64,000 nt of DNA from Hemerocallis citrina (taxonomy: Eukaryota; Streptophyta; Magnoliopsida; Asparagales; Asphodelaceae), in the NCBI GenBank assembly GCA_017893485.1, contig CM030365.1, positions 48,605,712 to 48,669,711 of the forward strand. The letters run 5' to 3'. The position numbers and the translations under genes are program-made. Shown here piece after piece: positions 1 through 9,264 of the stretch; within the stretch, counting starts at the first letter, position 1, and the number at the start of each line of letters is the position of its first letter. The notes beneath the pieces were generated by a model. That model did no database searches. It was not told where the DNA came from and worked only from the letters and a program-made list of their open reading frames with translations.

Positions 1-97
1 ACAGGAGCTTCAAGCGAGAATCCCTTATCCCGGCAATCTTTTCCGGCCATATCTGTCAAATCAAGGTAGTCTTTGACACTTATTTTATTTTTAGAGA

Positions 98-1971
98 ATG
101 TTTAGCATTCCTTCGAAGCAGGAGACCTCCCCTACCCTCGCCCCTGAGGCGACCTCAAGTCAGGTTCCCCCAATCGAAAGGGTACAGCTGTAGTAGGGTT
201 ATGTTCGGTTGTAGTGGAGGCTGTGGTAGAGAGCGAGCAGAGGATGGGAGAGTTTGGAAGACTGCCGGCTGGCGCTGACCGGGCTTCAGAAGGTTCGGGA
301 TCTTCTGGACCACGAGGCCGAGCGCATCATGTACGGTATGGGGCGGAGTTTCGAGGAGAATGCAGCAAGAGAGATTTCGGAGGCCGACGAGACGATCTCC
401 ATTCTCAACGAGGAAGATCTGTTGGCGATTCGGGAGTGTTTTCATATCCCGAAGGAGTACGACTTGATGTTGCCCGATCTCGGGGTAAGGGCCAACTTGT
501 CGATGCCAGTGGACATGTGCTTCTGGCCTGTCAACGCTTTCTTTGGCTTGTGTTCGGCTTCCTCTTCATCCATTCGTCGTCGAAGTACTACGATGGTATC
601 AGATCAGTTTGGTTCAATACATGCCGAACATGTGGAGGCTGATCAACGGGTTCATTCTTCACTGCCAGGCAGCGAGCCTTGAGCCGAAGTTGAGCGTGCT
701 TCGGACCGTGTACCGGGTGCATCAATAGCAGAAGTTGGAGATTAGGTTCTACTTGGCTCCAAGACACGGGGCGAAGCTCGTCAGCTGCCTTGACTTGATA
801 AAAAATTGGAGGGATAAGTATTTCCTTATCCGAAGAGATAGCCCTCGGTCATTCCGACGACCTTGGTCGAAGAAGTCTCGAAGCGGGTGAAGGAGAGCCC
901 GATACTCAGTCTAGAAGAAGACGAGATGGTCCGGACGCTTCTCGATTGGCTGAAGTTTGATTGGAAGGACCTGACGGAGGAAGTGCTCTTCCGGGGGGGG
1001 GGGTCTCAGCCTTATAAGCCCCCGTATGATTTTTATTTTTATTCTCGCGCTCTTCTCTTTTTAGGTCATCTTATTTGCACTTAACCACGGCCTTCTAATG
1101 TCTTTGCAGAATCCATGGACTTCGATGACATGCTGGCACAGCGCGGGGTCATGGGTAGCAAGGCCCCTTGGAAAAGGAAGAGGATGGCCTCGAAAGCATC
1201 ATCGCCGAGTGTGAAGACCCTCGTAGCTGCCTTAGAGCAGCCAGTGAAGCAGGTTGCAGCTGTTCAGCGGCCGCCGACCTCTACACCGATGTCGACTTCT
1301 GTCGAGACCGGGGCCCACCCCTTATCGACAGCATTGGGCTTTGAGGTCCCGCCGTTAACTGCTGAGGCCGAGGTGTTCCTAACAGAGGAACACAAGAAGA
1401 TATTTTTCCCGAACTGGCAGGTCCGGAAGCTCGACAGGTTCCTTGGCAACTCGTTGACCTGTATGCAAGCCATTCGGCACCTCGCCACGCCGAAGGACAA
1501 GGCTTCACTGGAAACGGGGAACGTCGGAGACGACACCCGTGAGATCGCCCGAGCGGCTATGTCGGTAAGTTGCATTGATCTATAGCTTTCGTCTTCTGCA
1601 AAAAAAAAAAATTCTTTAGATCCGAGCAACAGTGCTTTGCTTCTCATAGATAGTTTGCCACTTTGGTCATCTAATGGAGAAGATGACCGAGCAAGAGAGG
1701 GAGCTGAAGCAGAAGGCTGAAAGGGCTCGGTCCGAAAAAGTTCGGATCGCCAAAGACCTCGAGCAATCGAGGCTTGAAGCTGAGATGAAGGCTTCGAGAT
1801 TGGAGCACCTCGAGGTTGTTGTTGCGAAGCTCGAGGCCGATAACACTCTGCTGCTCCGAGAGAGAGTCGGCAGTGAAAATCAAGGAAGACGCCATTGCCA
1901 CCGCGAAGGTTGCCGCGGCGAAGGAGGCCGAGGACCAAGCGATGGAGAAGGAGTAGGGGTACCACTACGTC
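98..1971 (+). pseudogene. Tat antisense ORF (putative gypsy-type transposon protein), N-terminal part, degraded
   Basis: The plus strand shows coding character opposite to pol. A start near 98 directly follows a T-rich tract ending in TTTTAG. From about 420 to 830 the frames (with one frameshift near 540) match the pattern of the plant 'putative gypsy type transposon' family (Transposase_28 in Pfam): an IRECFHIPKEYDL segment, then LPLHPFVVEVLRWYQISLVQYMPNMWR-like residues, here split over two frames. A second block (1115-1564) is a basic low-complexity linker plus a conserved helical stretch. A third (1650-1971) is a charged coiled coil (MTEQERELKQKAERARSEK). A GT-AG intron joins blocks two and three in frame. 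A stop at 1954 and frameshifts make it nonfunctional. Element A interrupts it at 1972. Function of the family is unknown. Confidence 0.7.
1565..1649 (+). other. Putative spliceosomal intron in Tat antisense ORF
   Basis: The donor reads ATGTCG|GTAAGT and the acceptor CTTCTCATAG|ATAG, giving an 85-bp T-rich intron. The upstream frame (start 1115) ends on a complete codon at 1564, and the downstream coiled-coil frame begins at 1650 in phase, so removing the intron joins two open frames without a stop. Further acceptor-like sequences end at 94 and 1109 (TCTTTGCAG), for which I could not place clear donors. Confidence 0.65.
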
Positions 1972-2596
1972 TGTAACGCCCCAAATCCCAAATACACTGA
2001 ATTCGAGATGTTCTACAGGATCTTTTCACTTTCTTTAGTACAACTTTACAGGGAAATTAAAACTTTTCATCATACATCAGAGATTACATCAATATTACAC
2101 TTTTCTTTTGCACAGCGGAAGTAAAATACAACAATTAAGTAAATGTACAACAGCATGGTATAATCTTTAAGCATCCATTCTTCTTTAATCTTTAACATGA
2201 CATTTACCTGCATATAAGACTGTGGGTACGTCAGTTTATTCAACTGACGAACATTATACACGGCCATCCTCTCTATGCCGGAAATAGTATAACTTAACTT
2301 TCCATATTTAGCAAACACAAACTTGTCACATTACAATTAAAGGGACTACCCTATTGATGTCGTGTTGTGATTGTGCACTTAGTCCTTAATGCAATTATTT
2401 ATGTTACATGACACTAATGCACACTTGTTCGGAGTCTATGCATCCCATACTACATAGGTCCGAGGGCAAGCTTCTTAATCGTTCTTCATCTTTGTAGGGT
2501 TCAATCCCTCGCCATGACTTAATCTACTACTGTAACTACGGTAGTGTCTTAGATGATCTATGAGTGCAAGCACGTGTACAGAAACTGGAGGGGAAT

Positions 2597-2870
2597 CCCA
2601 CGTCATGTCACGACGCATCGTGAAGAACCTATGGACAATTCGGCCTCCTTCATGGCACACGATCCTCATGCAGTCACCAAACATCCCACAAGTGTCACCA
2701 CAGGGACGGTACCCTGGAGCAGTATCCACGTCATGTCACGACGTATCGTGAAGAACCTGTGAAATACTCTCCGCCGCCACGGCACCCTGGAGCCGTATCC
2801 ACGTCATGTCACGACTCATCGTGAAGAACCTGTGAAATACTCTCCGCCGCAATCCGATGGCCTTCAACTC
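2597..2870. repeat. Tandem repeat with 73-bp period in LTR-A
   Basis: The motif CACGTCATGTCACGAC, followed by CATCGTGAAGAACCTRTG, recurs starting near 2599, 2727 and 2800. The last two units also share the upstream ACCCTGGAGC(A/C)GTATC stretch and are 73 bp apart. The same array is in the right LTR (about 9892-10160). A diverged version occurs in the solo LTR (18690-18960, reverse orientation) and in A' (40780-40970). Confidence 0.65.
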
Positions 2871-3574
2871 GTGTTTTTCTCCTACTTTCATCACGTCTCC
2901 ACTATGTACTAATCCTTAGTTTTTATTAAAATCATGAACAAAATCAAAGCTCTAGAGTTAGCCTCTCCACTAAACCGGACTTATTCATTCATTTCAACAC
3001 GACCAACCTTGGTCTTTCATTTCAAATTTTCATTTCATTTCCAAATGCCGGGGGAGACTTAGCTACTCTTTCTGTTTCAATTTTCAATTCACAATTCTCA
3101 ATTTGAGTATTTCCAACTCATAAATACCACATGTTGAGTTCTCATACTCACATGTATGTTCTCTTTTCATTTCATGATTTCTACTGTGTTCACAAGTCCA
3201 TAATTGTACATAAATTTGCATATACTTTATCAAGTATCACATCACAATAATTCTACATTACTAAACAATATGCACACTTCATTTTGTTCCACAAGTGAGA
3301 AAATAATTGCATCATGCCACATAACCACATTACTTTTTGCCAAATCAACTCTTAATGTTTCAATTCACTTATTCTTTCAAGTTATAACTTCACTTCAATA
3401 ATCTTTATAGAACTATATGTCTATATATGCATTTTAACTCCAAATCATAGTTAAATTCATTCAAATAATACCCAAATCATTCTTATAAAATTCCTTACAT
3501 TTTTATGAGAATAACCATATTTTTTTCACAATTTTTGGACATCTAAAACTCCCAAAAAAATATTTTTTTATATA

Positions 3575-3808
3575 TGCCGAGGGTGAGAATCGAACCCAGG
3601 CACAACGGAAACAAGGCCAAGAGCACCCGCCATGCGGCCGAACTGTGCCTAGCGATATAGAGGGGGCAAAAATAGTATATATAGCTTTCGGTCGAAAGCT
3701 ATATGCTTTCAACAAATGTGTGAAAAATGGTTGCGAACACATGGATTCGAACCGATCGACCCAGAGAAGCCAACCGCACCCAGTGACCGCCTGAGCTACT
3801 AGCTCAGG
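3575..3808 (-). repeat. Pair of tRNA-like (Pol III box) modules inside LTR-A
   Basis: On the minus strand two tRNA-like stretches lie about 75 bp apart. Module 1 (3732-3808) has an A-box-like TAGCTCAGGCGGTCACTGGG and a B box GGTTCGAATCC. Module 2 (3575-3655) has a GGTTCGATTC B box and a 3' end like a tRNA acceptor (CCTCGGCA). Equivalent pairs occur in the right LTR (10865-10944, 11021-11098), the solo LTR (17811-17888, 17966-18044) and, more diverged, the A' LTR (about 53430-53510, 53585-53695). No complete cloverleaf with matching acceptor strands is visible, so these are tRNA-derived (SINE-like) modules rather than tRNA genes. Confidence 0.55.
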
Positions 3809-4932
3809 TTGTCACAGTACCAAGTTAAAATCCATATGAATCATTTTACTACTGTTGTTAAAACAACTCGATGTTCAAGTCAATTTTGGTTCATACTGCC
3901 TTTGTAAAAAATTACTGAAAATCTCCAGATTAAATCCCCTTCACATGATTTTCATATCAGTAAGATAAAAATAATTTTGTGCTAATAAAATATATTTCTT
4001 CACACAAATCAATGAATTACTCATTAAATCTACTATTTCTTTTATTTTCGACATTGAATAATCAATTAGTCTTCTAATCCCTTTTTACTCACAATTTTTC
4101 TTATGATAATTCACTGTTATTAATTCTTCATTCAACTAGCACATATACTTTGAATTTATCCATACCCCTATCAACATAAAGGTCTATTTAGCACATGAAT
4201 GGGTAAAACTCAAAACTACTAATTTTTTTGAGTAGTTCTTCTTTGATGATAACAAAGTAATTTCATTAGTCCATCTATGTCACAATGTATACAATCACTT
4301 GTCAATTAGCATAATTACAACTCAATCATTCAAGAAAATCACTCTTTTCAAATTAAAGTGTGCCCTTTTTCTTAATCACTTTCATGTTTCAATATTACAA
4401 TTAACAAGCAATTTTATTGGAAATTTCATGCATCATACTAGCAATATTCTTAAGAGATTTAACCACCATCATTCATTCATGCTAATAATCATGGGGAATT
4501 TCACACACAATTTAATTTAATGCTAGAATTACATACAAGTTAATCACATCATTTCAATCAATTCATACACTAACTTCTCAATTAAAGTGTGTTCTTATTA
4601 GTATTTTTCATGCATAGTGTTGATAATTAAAACTAGCATAGATTCCTACATTAGAAATATGAAAGGTTTACCCACCTTGAATGGAGAGAAAATAAACACA
4701 CAAAGCATTCAAGTCCTTGCAACAAGATGCACCTCCTCCTAGCCGAATGCGCGCACCTCCAAGCCACCAAACAAACCGAAAGCTTCCTCTTGCAATGGCC
4801 GGCCACTCCTTCTTGGAACAAGCAAGCAATCCCACACAATCTCTCTATCTTTTATAACTCACACTAATATTAAAATAAGACTATAGTTTGGAAATATGTA
4901 ATTGCATATGAAAATAGCCATGAGAGGGGGGG

Positions 4933-4940
4933 TATTTATA
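4933..4940 (-). promoter_or_regulatory. LTR-A TATA box
   Basis: TATAAATA on the minus strand, followed by a C-rich run. The same motif occurs in the right LTR at 12224-12231 (minus) and in the solo LTR at about 16699-16706 (plus). It lies 150-200 bp downstream of a CACGTG-rich stretch and is the likely core promoter defining the U3/R border. Confidence 0.6.
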
Positions 4941-5504
4941 CTAGAAAATAAGTGAAATGGAGGGCCAAGATTGATTAGGTGGTTGAAAGATGGAAGGTCA
5001 AGATTAGAGTAGGAGTTATAAAAACTACCCACATCCACAAAACCACCTCCATGATCACCATGACCAAAATCAAATCTCCCTCCAAAAGATGCCAACCGGC
5101 CAAGAAGGAGAGTGTGCATTGCACGTGTACGTGTAGTGCACGTGCATGCAACTAGGCCAAAATTGTACATTTTAATATAAAAATAATTTAGTGATAAATT
5201 AGTCTTCTACATGACAAGTTTAATTAAAAAATAGATTCGTTCATGGGCTTTATTTTTGGGCCAAATTAGTTATTAAAATAAATAAAATACATTTGGGCTT
5301 TTAAGAAAAAGGCTTTTTAATTAAATTAAAGTAAGGCTTTCTATTTATTAAAGAAAAGGGCTTTTGTACAAAATATCTTGAGAACAAATATTTAAAATAT
5401 TTATACACATCATAATAAAATAATTCAACCAAAATATTGCACGTGCACACTACGTGCAAAATAAAATAATTTTTCATTAATTGAAAAATCAGGGTATTAC
5501 AGCA

Positions 5505-5515
5505 CTCCCTCCTTA
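5505..5515 (-). promoter_or_regulatory. Element A polypurine tract
   Basis: Minus strand TAAGGAGGGAG lies four bases before the LTR start TGTAATACCC, the position expected for the plus-strand primer of a Ty3/gypsy element. Confidence 0.75.
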
Positions 5516-5604
5516 GAAGAGTTCCGTCCCCGGAACTACAATCAAGAGCGAGGAAAACAAACAATACACACAACAAGCAAGAACAAAAAGATACAAAAAT
5601 ACAA

Positions 5605-6264
5605 TCAAGCAAAAAGCTCGGGATAGTCCTTCAACATCCTCTCCTCAGATTCCCAAGTAGCCTCTTCAACCAAGTGGTTTCTCCAGACTACCTTGACCAT
5701 CGGTATCGTCTTATTCCTCAAGACTTTCTCTCGACGATCAACAATCTCAACAAGAGACTCGATGTAATTCAGGTCTAACTGCAAACCTTCCGGCACTTCA
5801 GGTAAATGATGACTCGGGTCTGGAATGTAACCTCTCAGCATAGACACATGGAAGACATTGTGCACCTGAGACAACTCTTCCGTTAATTCAAGCCGGTAAG
5901 CAGTTTTCCCGATCCTTTTCAATATCTTATACGGGCCTATAAACCTCGGGGCTAACTTCTCGCCTTTGCCAAAACGAACCACACCTTTACTGGGCGATAC
6001 CTTCAGAAAGACGAAGTCACCAACCTCAAACTCAAGGTCCCTTCTCCGGTTGTCTGCATAGCTTTTCTGCCTGCTCTGAGCTTCCACTAACCTTTTTCTG
6101 ATCAGATCAATCTTCTCAGAAGTTTGTTGTACAAGCTCAGGACCAAACAACTGACGCTCCCCAACTTCAAACCAACAAACAGGAGTCCTGCACTTCCTGC
6201 CATACAGAGCTTCGTACGGCGCCATCCCGATGCTAGTCTGAAAACTGTTGTAGGAAAATTCCAA
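5605..6264 (-). pseudogene. Element A integrase C-terminal half with chromodomain-like tail
   Basis: A 219-codon open frame begins just before the conserved FSYN...[17 protein letters not shown] segment that lies downstream of the integrase catalytic Glu. It continues through the GPY/F-type module (GDFVFLKVSPSKGV, then APRFIGPYKI) and VHNVFHVSMLR, and ends with VDRREKVLRNK...VKVVWRNH...ATWESEE, the usual layout of a chromodomain-like tail in plant chromoviruses. The HHCC zinc finger and the DDE core that should precede it are absent, so no strand-transfer activity is possible. The chromodomain would be expected to target chromatin. The frame fuses near 6270 to the RT thumb region. Confidence 0.85.
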
Positions 6265-7485
6265 TCTCTCACTGCCTCTATCTTCTGAGGGTCAGTTGCC
6301 ACTCCCTCCTTAGAAAGGATGTGACCTAGGAATGCCACTTCAGATTTCCAGAAATCACACTTGGATAACTTGGCATACAACTGCTGCTCTTCCAGCTTCT
6401 TCAACACTACTGCAAGATGCTCAGTGTGCTCCTCCTCCGACTTGGAGTACACGAGAATATCGTCGATAAACACCAATACGAAAGAATCAATAAACGGCCT
6501 CAGAACTCTGTTCATCAAGTCCATGAAGATTGCGGGTGCATTCGTCACTCCGAATGACATAACTAAGAATTCGTAATGTCCATGCCGAGTTCTAAACGCA
6601 GTTTTGTGCACATCTTCAGCTTTCACTCGAACTTGGTGATATCCTGATCGAAGATCTATTTTGGAGAATACAGCTGCTCCTTGTAGACGATCGAACAAGT
6701 CATCAATTCGAGGAATAGGATACTTATTCTGAACAGTGACCTTATTCAGCTCCCGGTAATCGATACACATTCTCATCGATCCATCCTTCTTCTTTACCAA
6801 AAGCACTGGTGCTCCCCAAGGTGACGCACTAGGTTGAATAAAGCCTTTTCCCAACAGTTCCTCAATCTGCCGTTTAACCTCATCCTGTTCCACTGGAGCC
6901 ATCCTATACGGTGCCTTAGAAATGGGTGCACTTCCCGGTTGAACAGTGATGCTGAACTCTACATCACGATGCGGGGGTAACCCAGGAAAATCTTCCAAGA
7001 ACACAGTCGGATAGTCCCGAACCACAGGAATCCCTTGCACTTCCACAGGAGTCTCTTCCTTGCGGATAGTTGCCACCCGCTTAGAACACTTCTTCTTCCC
7101 TTGGAACATGACTTCAGGTCCACCTGGAGCCTTCACTGTTATCGTCTTGGTCTTACACTCGATACTTGCACTGTACACCGACATCCAATCAATGCCAATG
7201 ATAACATCGACTCCCAAGATAGTCAGCTCGATCAGATCAATGCCAAAGATTCTATCTCCAATCACAATCTCGCAATCAGCGTAATACCGGTCAGTGGTCA
7301 AAGTTTTCCCCTGATGGAGTAGCTACTGCTAAGATCTTGCCTGGAAAAATCTTCGGTTCAACTCCCAACACTTTAGCAAACTTAGGAGACACAAATGTAT
7401 GAGAGGATCCAGTATCGAACAACACAACAACTTTCATTCCAAATAAAGTTCTCTCGTTACATAATACAAATCCATTACATAACAA
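6265..7485 (-). pseudogene. Element A protease and reverse transcriptase, truncated after RT
   Basis: The protease motif LFDTGSSHTF lies near 7400. A one-base shift at about 7305 separates it from the long frame 7301-6102. That frame shows protease end IIGIDWM, the linker [12 protein letters not shown], then [63 protein letters not shown] and the catalytic [11 protein letters not shown] runs through [11 protein letters not shown] to VRDWN and then abruptly enters integrase C-terminal sequence in a wrong frame. RNase H, zinc finger and integrase core are deleted. RT catalytic residues look intact, but the missing RNase H and the frameshifts make the polyprotein nonfunctional. Confidence 0.9.
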
Positions 7486-7523
7486 TTTACTAAATACACG
7501 GGAAAAGAAATCAACATGAACCC

Positions 7524-8524
7524 CTAAACATCCTCCCTCGCACCAGTGATGGCGTGATCAACCTCATCGTCATCAGCTTTGGTCAAAGCAAATACTCGCC
7601 CTGACTGGTACGGCCTCTTCCCAGTCTGCTGCATTGGTGCATTGCGATTACTATTCCGCAGCTTGGAGCATTGAGACATGAAATGTCCCGTCTCACCACA
7701 GTTGAAGCAAGTCACCGCAGGAGGTCTCACCACATTGTTCCCAGGTCCTCCAGCTATACCAATAGTGTTCGCCCCTGTCGGTTTGAACCTTTGTGCAGAT
7801 GGTTGTCCCTTGAAACTCCCCGAATGTGCAGGCCTCTTTCCAGACTGCCAGTGGTTCCTCCGGTTCTGAGTAACTTGGAACTGCTCCATATCCGCCTCCG
7901 TTGCTGCCGCCCTCTTGACCAGCTTATCGAATTGCCTGATACCAAGGGGTATCATACGAGACCTCAAGCTCGGCCTCAGACCATGCTCGAACTTGCGAGC
8001 CTTCTTAGCTTCATCCATCACCAGCTCTGGAGCATACCTGGAGAGCTGAGTAAACTTGGTCTCATACGCTCTCACCGACATGCTGCCTTGCTGAAGCGAC
8101 AGAAACTCCATTGCCTTCTTCTCTTGGACGTCGGAGGGGAAATAGTGACTGCGGAATTCTTCCAGAAATTCCTCCCAGCCAAGCACTATGCCTCCCATGG
8201 TCCTCTTCATGGATTGCCACCAAACCGCCGCATCTCCAGCTGCAAAGTCGCCAACTTGACCTTGCTACCCTCAGGGGTCTCCAACACCTCAAAGATCGTC
8301 TCTACTTGACGGATCCAGTTATCAGCCGCATCTGGGTCTGACTTTCCCTCGAATACAGGTGGTTTCATTCTCATGAACGATTCCACCAGCTTAATCGCCT
8401 CGGGCACTGGATTCGTCGGCCCCCTTGCTTGGTTCTGAGCCACTGCATTGAGCGTCTGGTAAACCCTTGCAAGTTCGGTCTCCAGATCCAAACCTTCCCC
8501 ATTCCTAGCTCCTCTTCTCGACAT
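7524..8524 (-). pseudogene. Element A gag (capsid and nucleocapsid)
   Basis: The start chosen is the ATG at 8522-8524, giving MSRRGARNGEG, because it directly follows an acceptor-like TTTTGCATCAG; an upstream in-frame ATG at 8564 is also possible. Capsid signatures are MKPPVFEGKSDPDAADNWI, then EEFLEEFRSHYFPSDVQEKK and MSVRAYETKFTQLSRYAPELV (retrotransposon gag family). The nucleocapsid zinc knuckle CFNCGETGHFMSQC (CX2CX4HX4C) is intact. A frameshift near 8243, within the stretch leading to MKRTMGG, separates the two halves (8566-8207 and 8210-7524). Gag ends at 7524, just upstream of the protease frame. Confidence 0.85.
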
Positions 8525-8668
8525 ATTCTGATGCAAAAGATCCATTAAATTCGAAGTATAAAACAAGAACTTAAATCAACTTGCATTTCATTGAATTCCC
8601 AAGTTTATACATTCGAATTGAAAAACATTTTTGACATCAGAACAGAAAATAAAAGAATCTGAGACAGT

Positions 8669-9094
8669 CTAACTCCTACGGGTCCTCGTCGCTGCTCGAA
8701 GTTCTTCCCATAGTTCTTCAATCTCATCCTTCAGCACATCAGTCAGGTTCTTCCTCTTCTCGAGTTCCCAAACCCGATGACTGAGAACAGAGAAGTCGTC
8801 CTTCCGTTTCGCCAGCTGAGCCTCCAACAATCCGACTCTCTCTCGCAGTGTCTCCACCTGCCTCTGAAGAGAAGTCACAAGACCACTTGGAACTGGTTCT
8901 TCTTCTTCGTCAGAAGAAGAGTCATCAGATGAATCCGGAGGTGGGGTGATCTCTCGGGATTCAGGCCATTCTTCACCGTCAGAATCAGCTTGCCCAGGGT
9001 AGTACTCGTCCTCGGAATCAGCCTGTCCAGGATGGTACTCTTCCTCAATGATGTGCCAGTCGTCGCCTCCAGCAGGGTCGAAGTGATCAGCCAT
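8669..9094 (-). CDS. Extra ORF between primer site and gag: acidic/coiled-coil protein
   Basis: An uninterrupted 141-codon frame in gag sense lies between the primer-binding site and gag. The N-terminal 75 residues are strongly acidic and contain an 11-residue tandem duplication (YHPGQADSEDE, YYPGQADSDGE) and a Ser/Asp/Glu run. Residues about 75-135 form a leucine-rich heptad pattern (LVTSLQRQVETLRERVGLLE...), a predicted coiled coil. There are no Cys/His motifs, signal peptide or membrane segment. I do not recognise it. It is intact while gag and pol are broken. It could be an accessory protein, a leader peptide or a gag N-terminal exon. Transcription would come from the right-hand LTR. Confidence 0.6.
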   Translation of the reverse strand: MADHFDPAGGDDWHIIEEEYHPGQADSEDEYYPGQADSDGEEWPESREITPPPDSSDDSSSDEEEEPVPSGLVTSLQRQVETLRERVGLLEAQLAKRKDDFSVLSHRVWELEKRKNLTDVLKDEIEELWEELRAATRTRRS

Positions 9095-9245
9095 CTTAGA
9101 AATAGAGAGGAAGAAGCATAAATCTTAGAGCAACACAAATGTAAGTCACTTACATTTAAATCTCTAGACTCAAACACACACTCTAATATCCACTTCTAGG
9201 GTGTCGTTCCCTATAAATTTGTACAAGTGTGGAAAGTGTAGAAAG

Positions 9246-9261
9246 CGTGGCTCTGATACCA
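9246..9261 (-). promoter_or_regulatory. Element A primer-binding site (initiator Met-tRNA)
   Basis: Minus strand TGGTATCAGAGCCACG starts three bases inside the end of the 5' LTR and matches the 3' end of plant initiator methionine tRNA, the standard primer of this group. Confidence 0.9.
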
Positions 9262-9264
9262 CTC

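Larger units (their letters stand above)
1972..5501 (-). repeat. Element A 3' LTR (left copy)
   Basis: Bounded by TGTAACGCCCC at 1972 and GGGTATTACA at 5501, which are TG...CA ends on the minus strand. It matches 9265-12792 almost base for base, with scattered substitutions and small indels (for example around 3140 against 10430). It contains a TATA-like TATAAATA at 4933-4940 (minus strand), CACGTG motifs upstream of it, a splice-donor-like AAG|GTGGGT at 4675 (minus), two tRNA-like modules (3575-3655 and 3732-3808), a tandem repeat with a 73-bp period near 2727-2870 and a conserved 3'-proximal block at 2411-2542. ORFs of about 60-100 codons inside it are also present in the other LTR simply because the LTRs are duplicates. 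Confidence 0.93.

Noticed and set aside
155..445. Minus-strand 96-codon ORF
   Set aside because: It lies opposite the Tat antisense ORF, has no motif and is explained as the complementary shadow of that coding frame.
3732..3808. Functional tRNA gene in the LTR
   Set aside because: Box A and B resemble a tRNA, but the two acceptor strands do not pair and there is no clear anticodon loop.
4859..5170. 103-codon ORF present twice (also 12150-12461)
   Set aside because: The duplication is only because both copies lie in the LTRs of element A; it covers U3/TATA sequence and its diverged counterpart in the solo LTR is not open.
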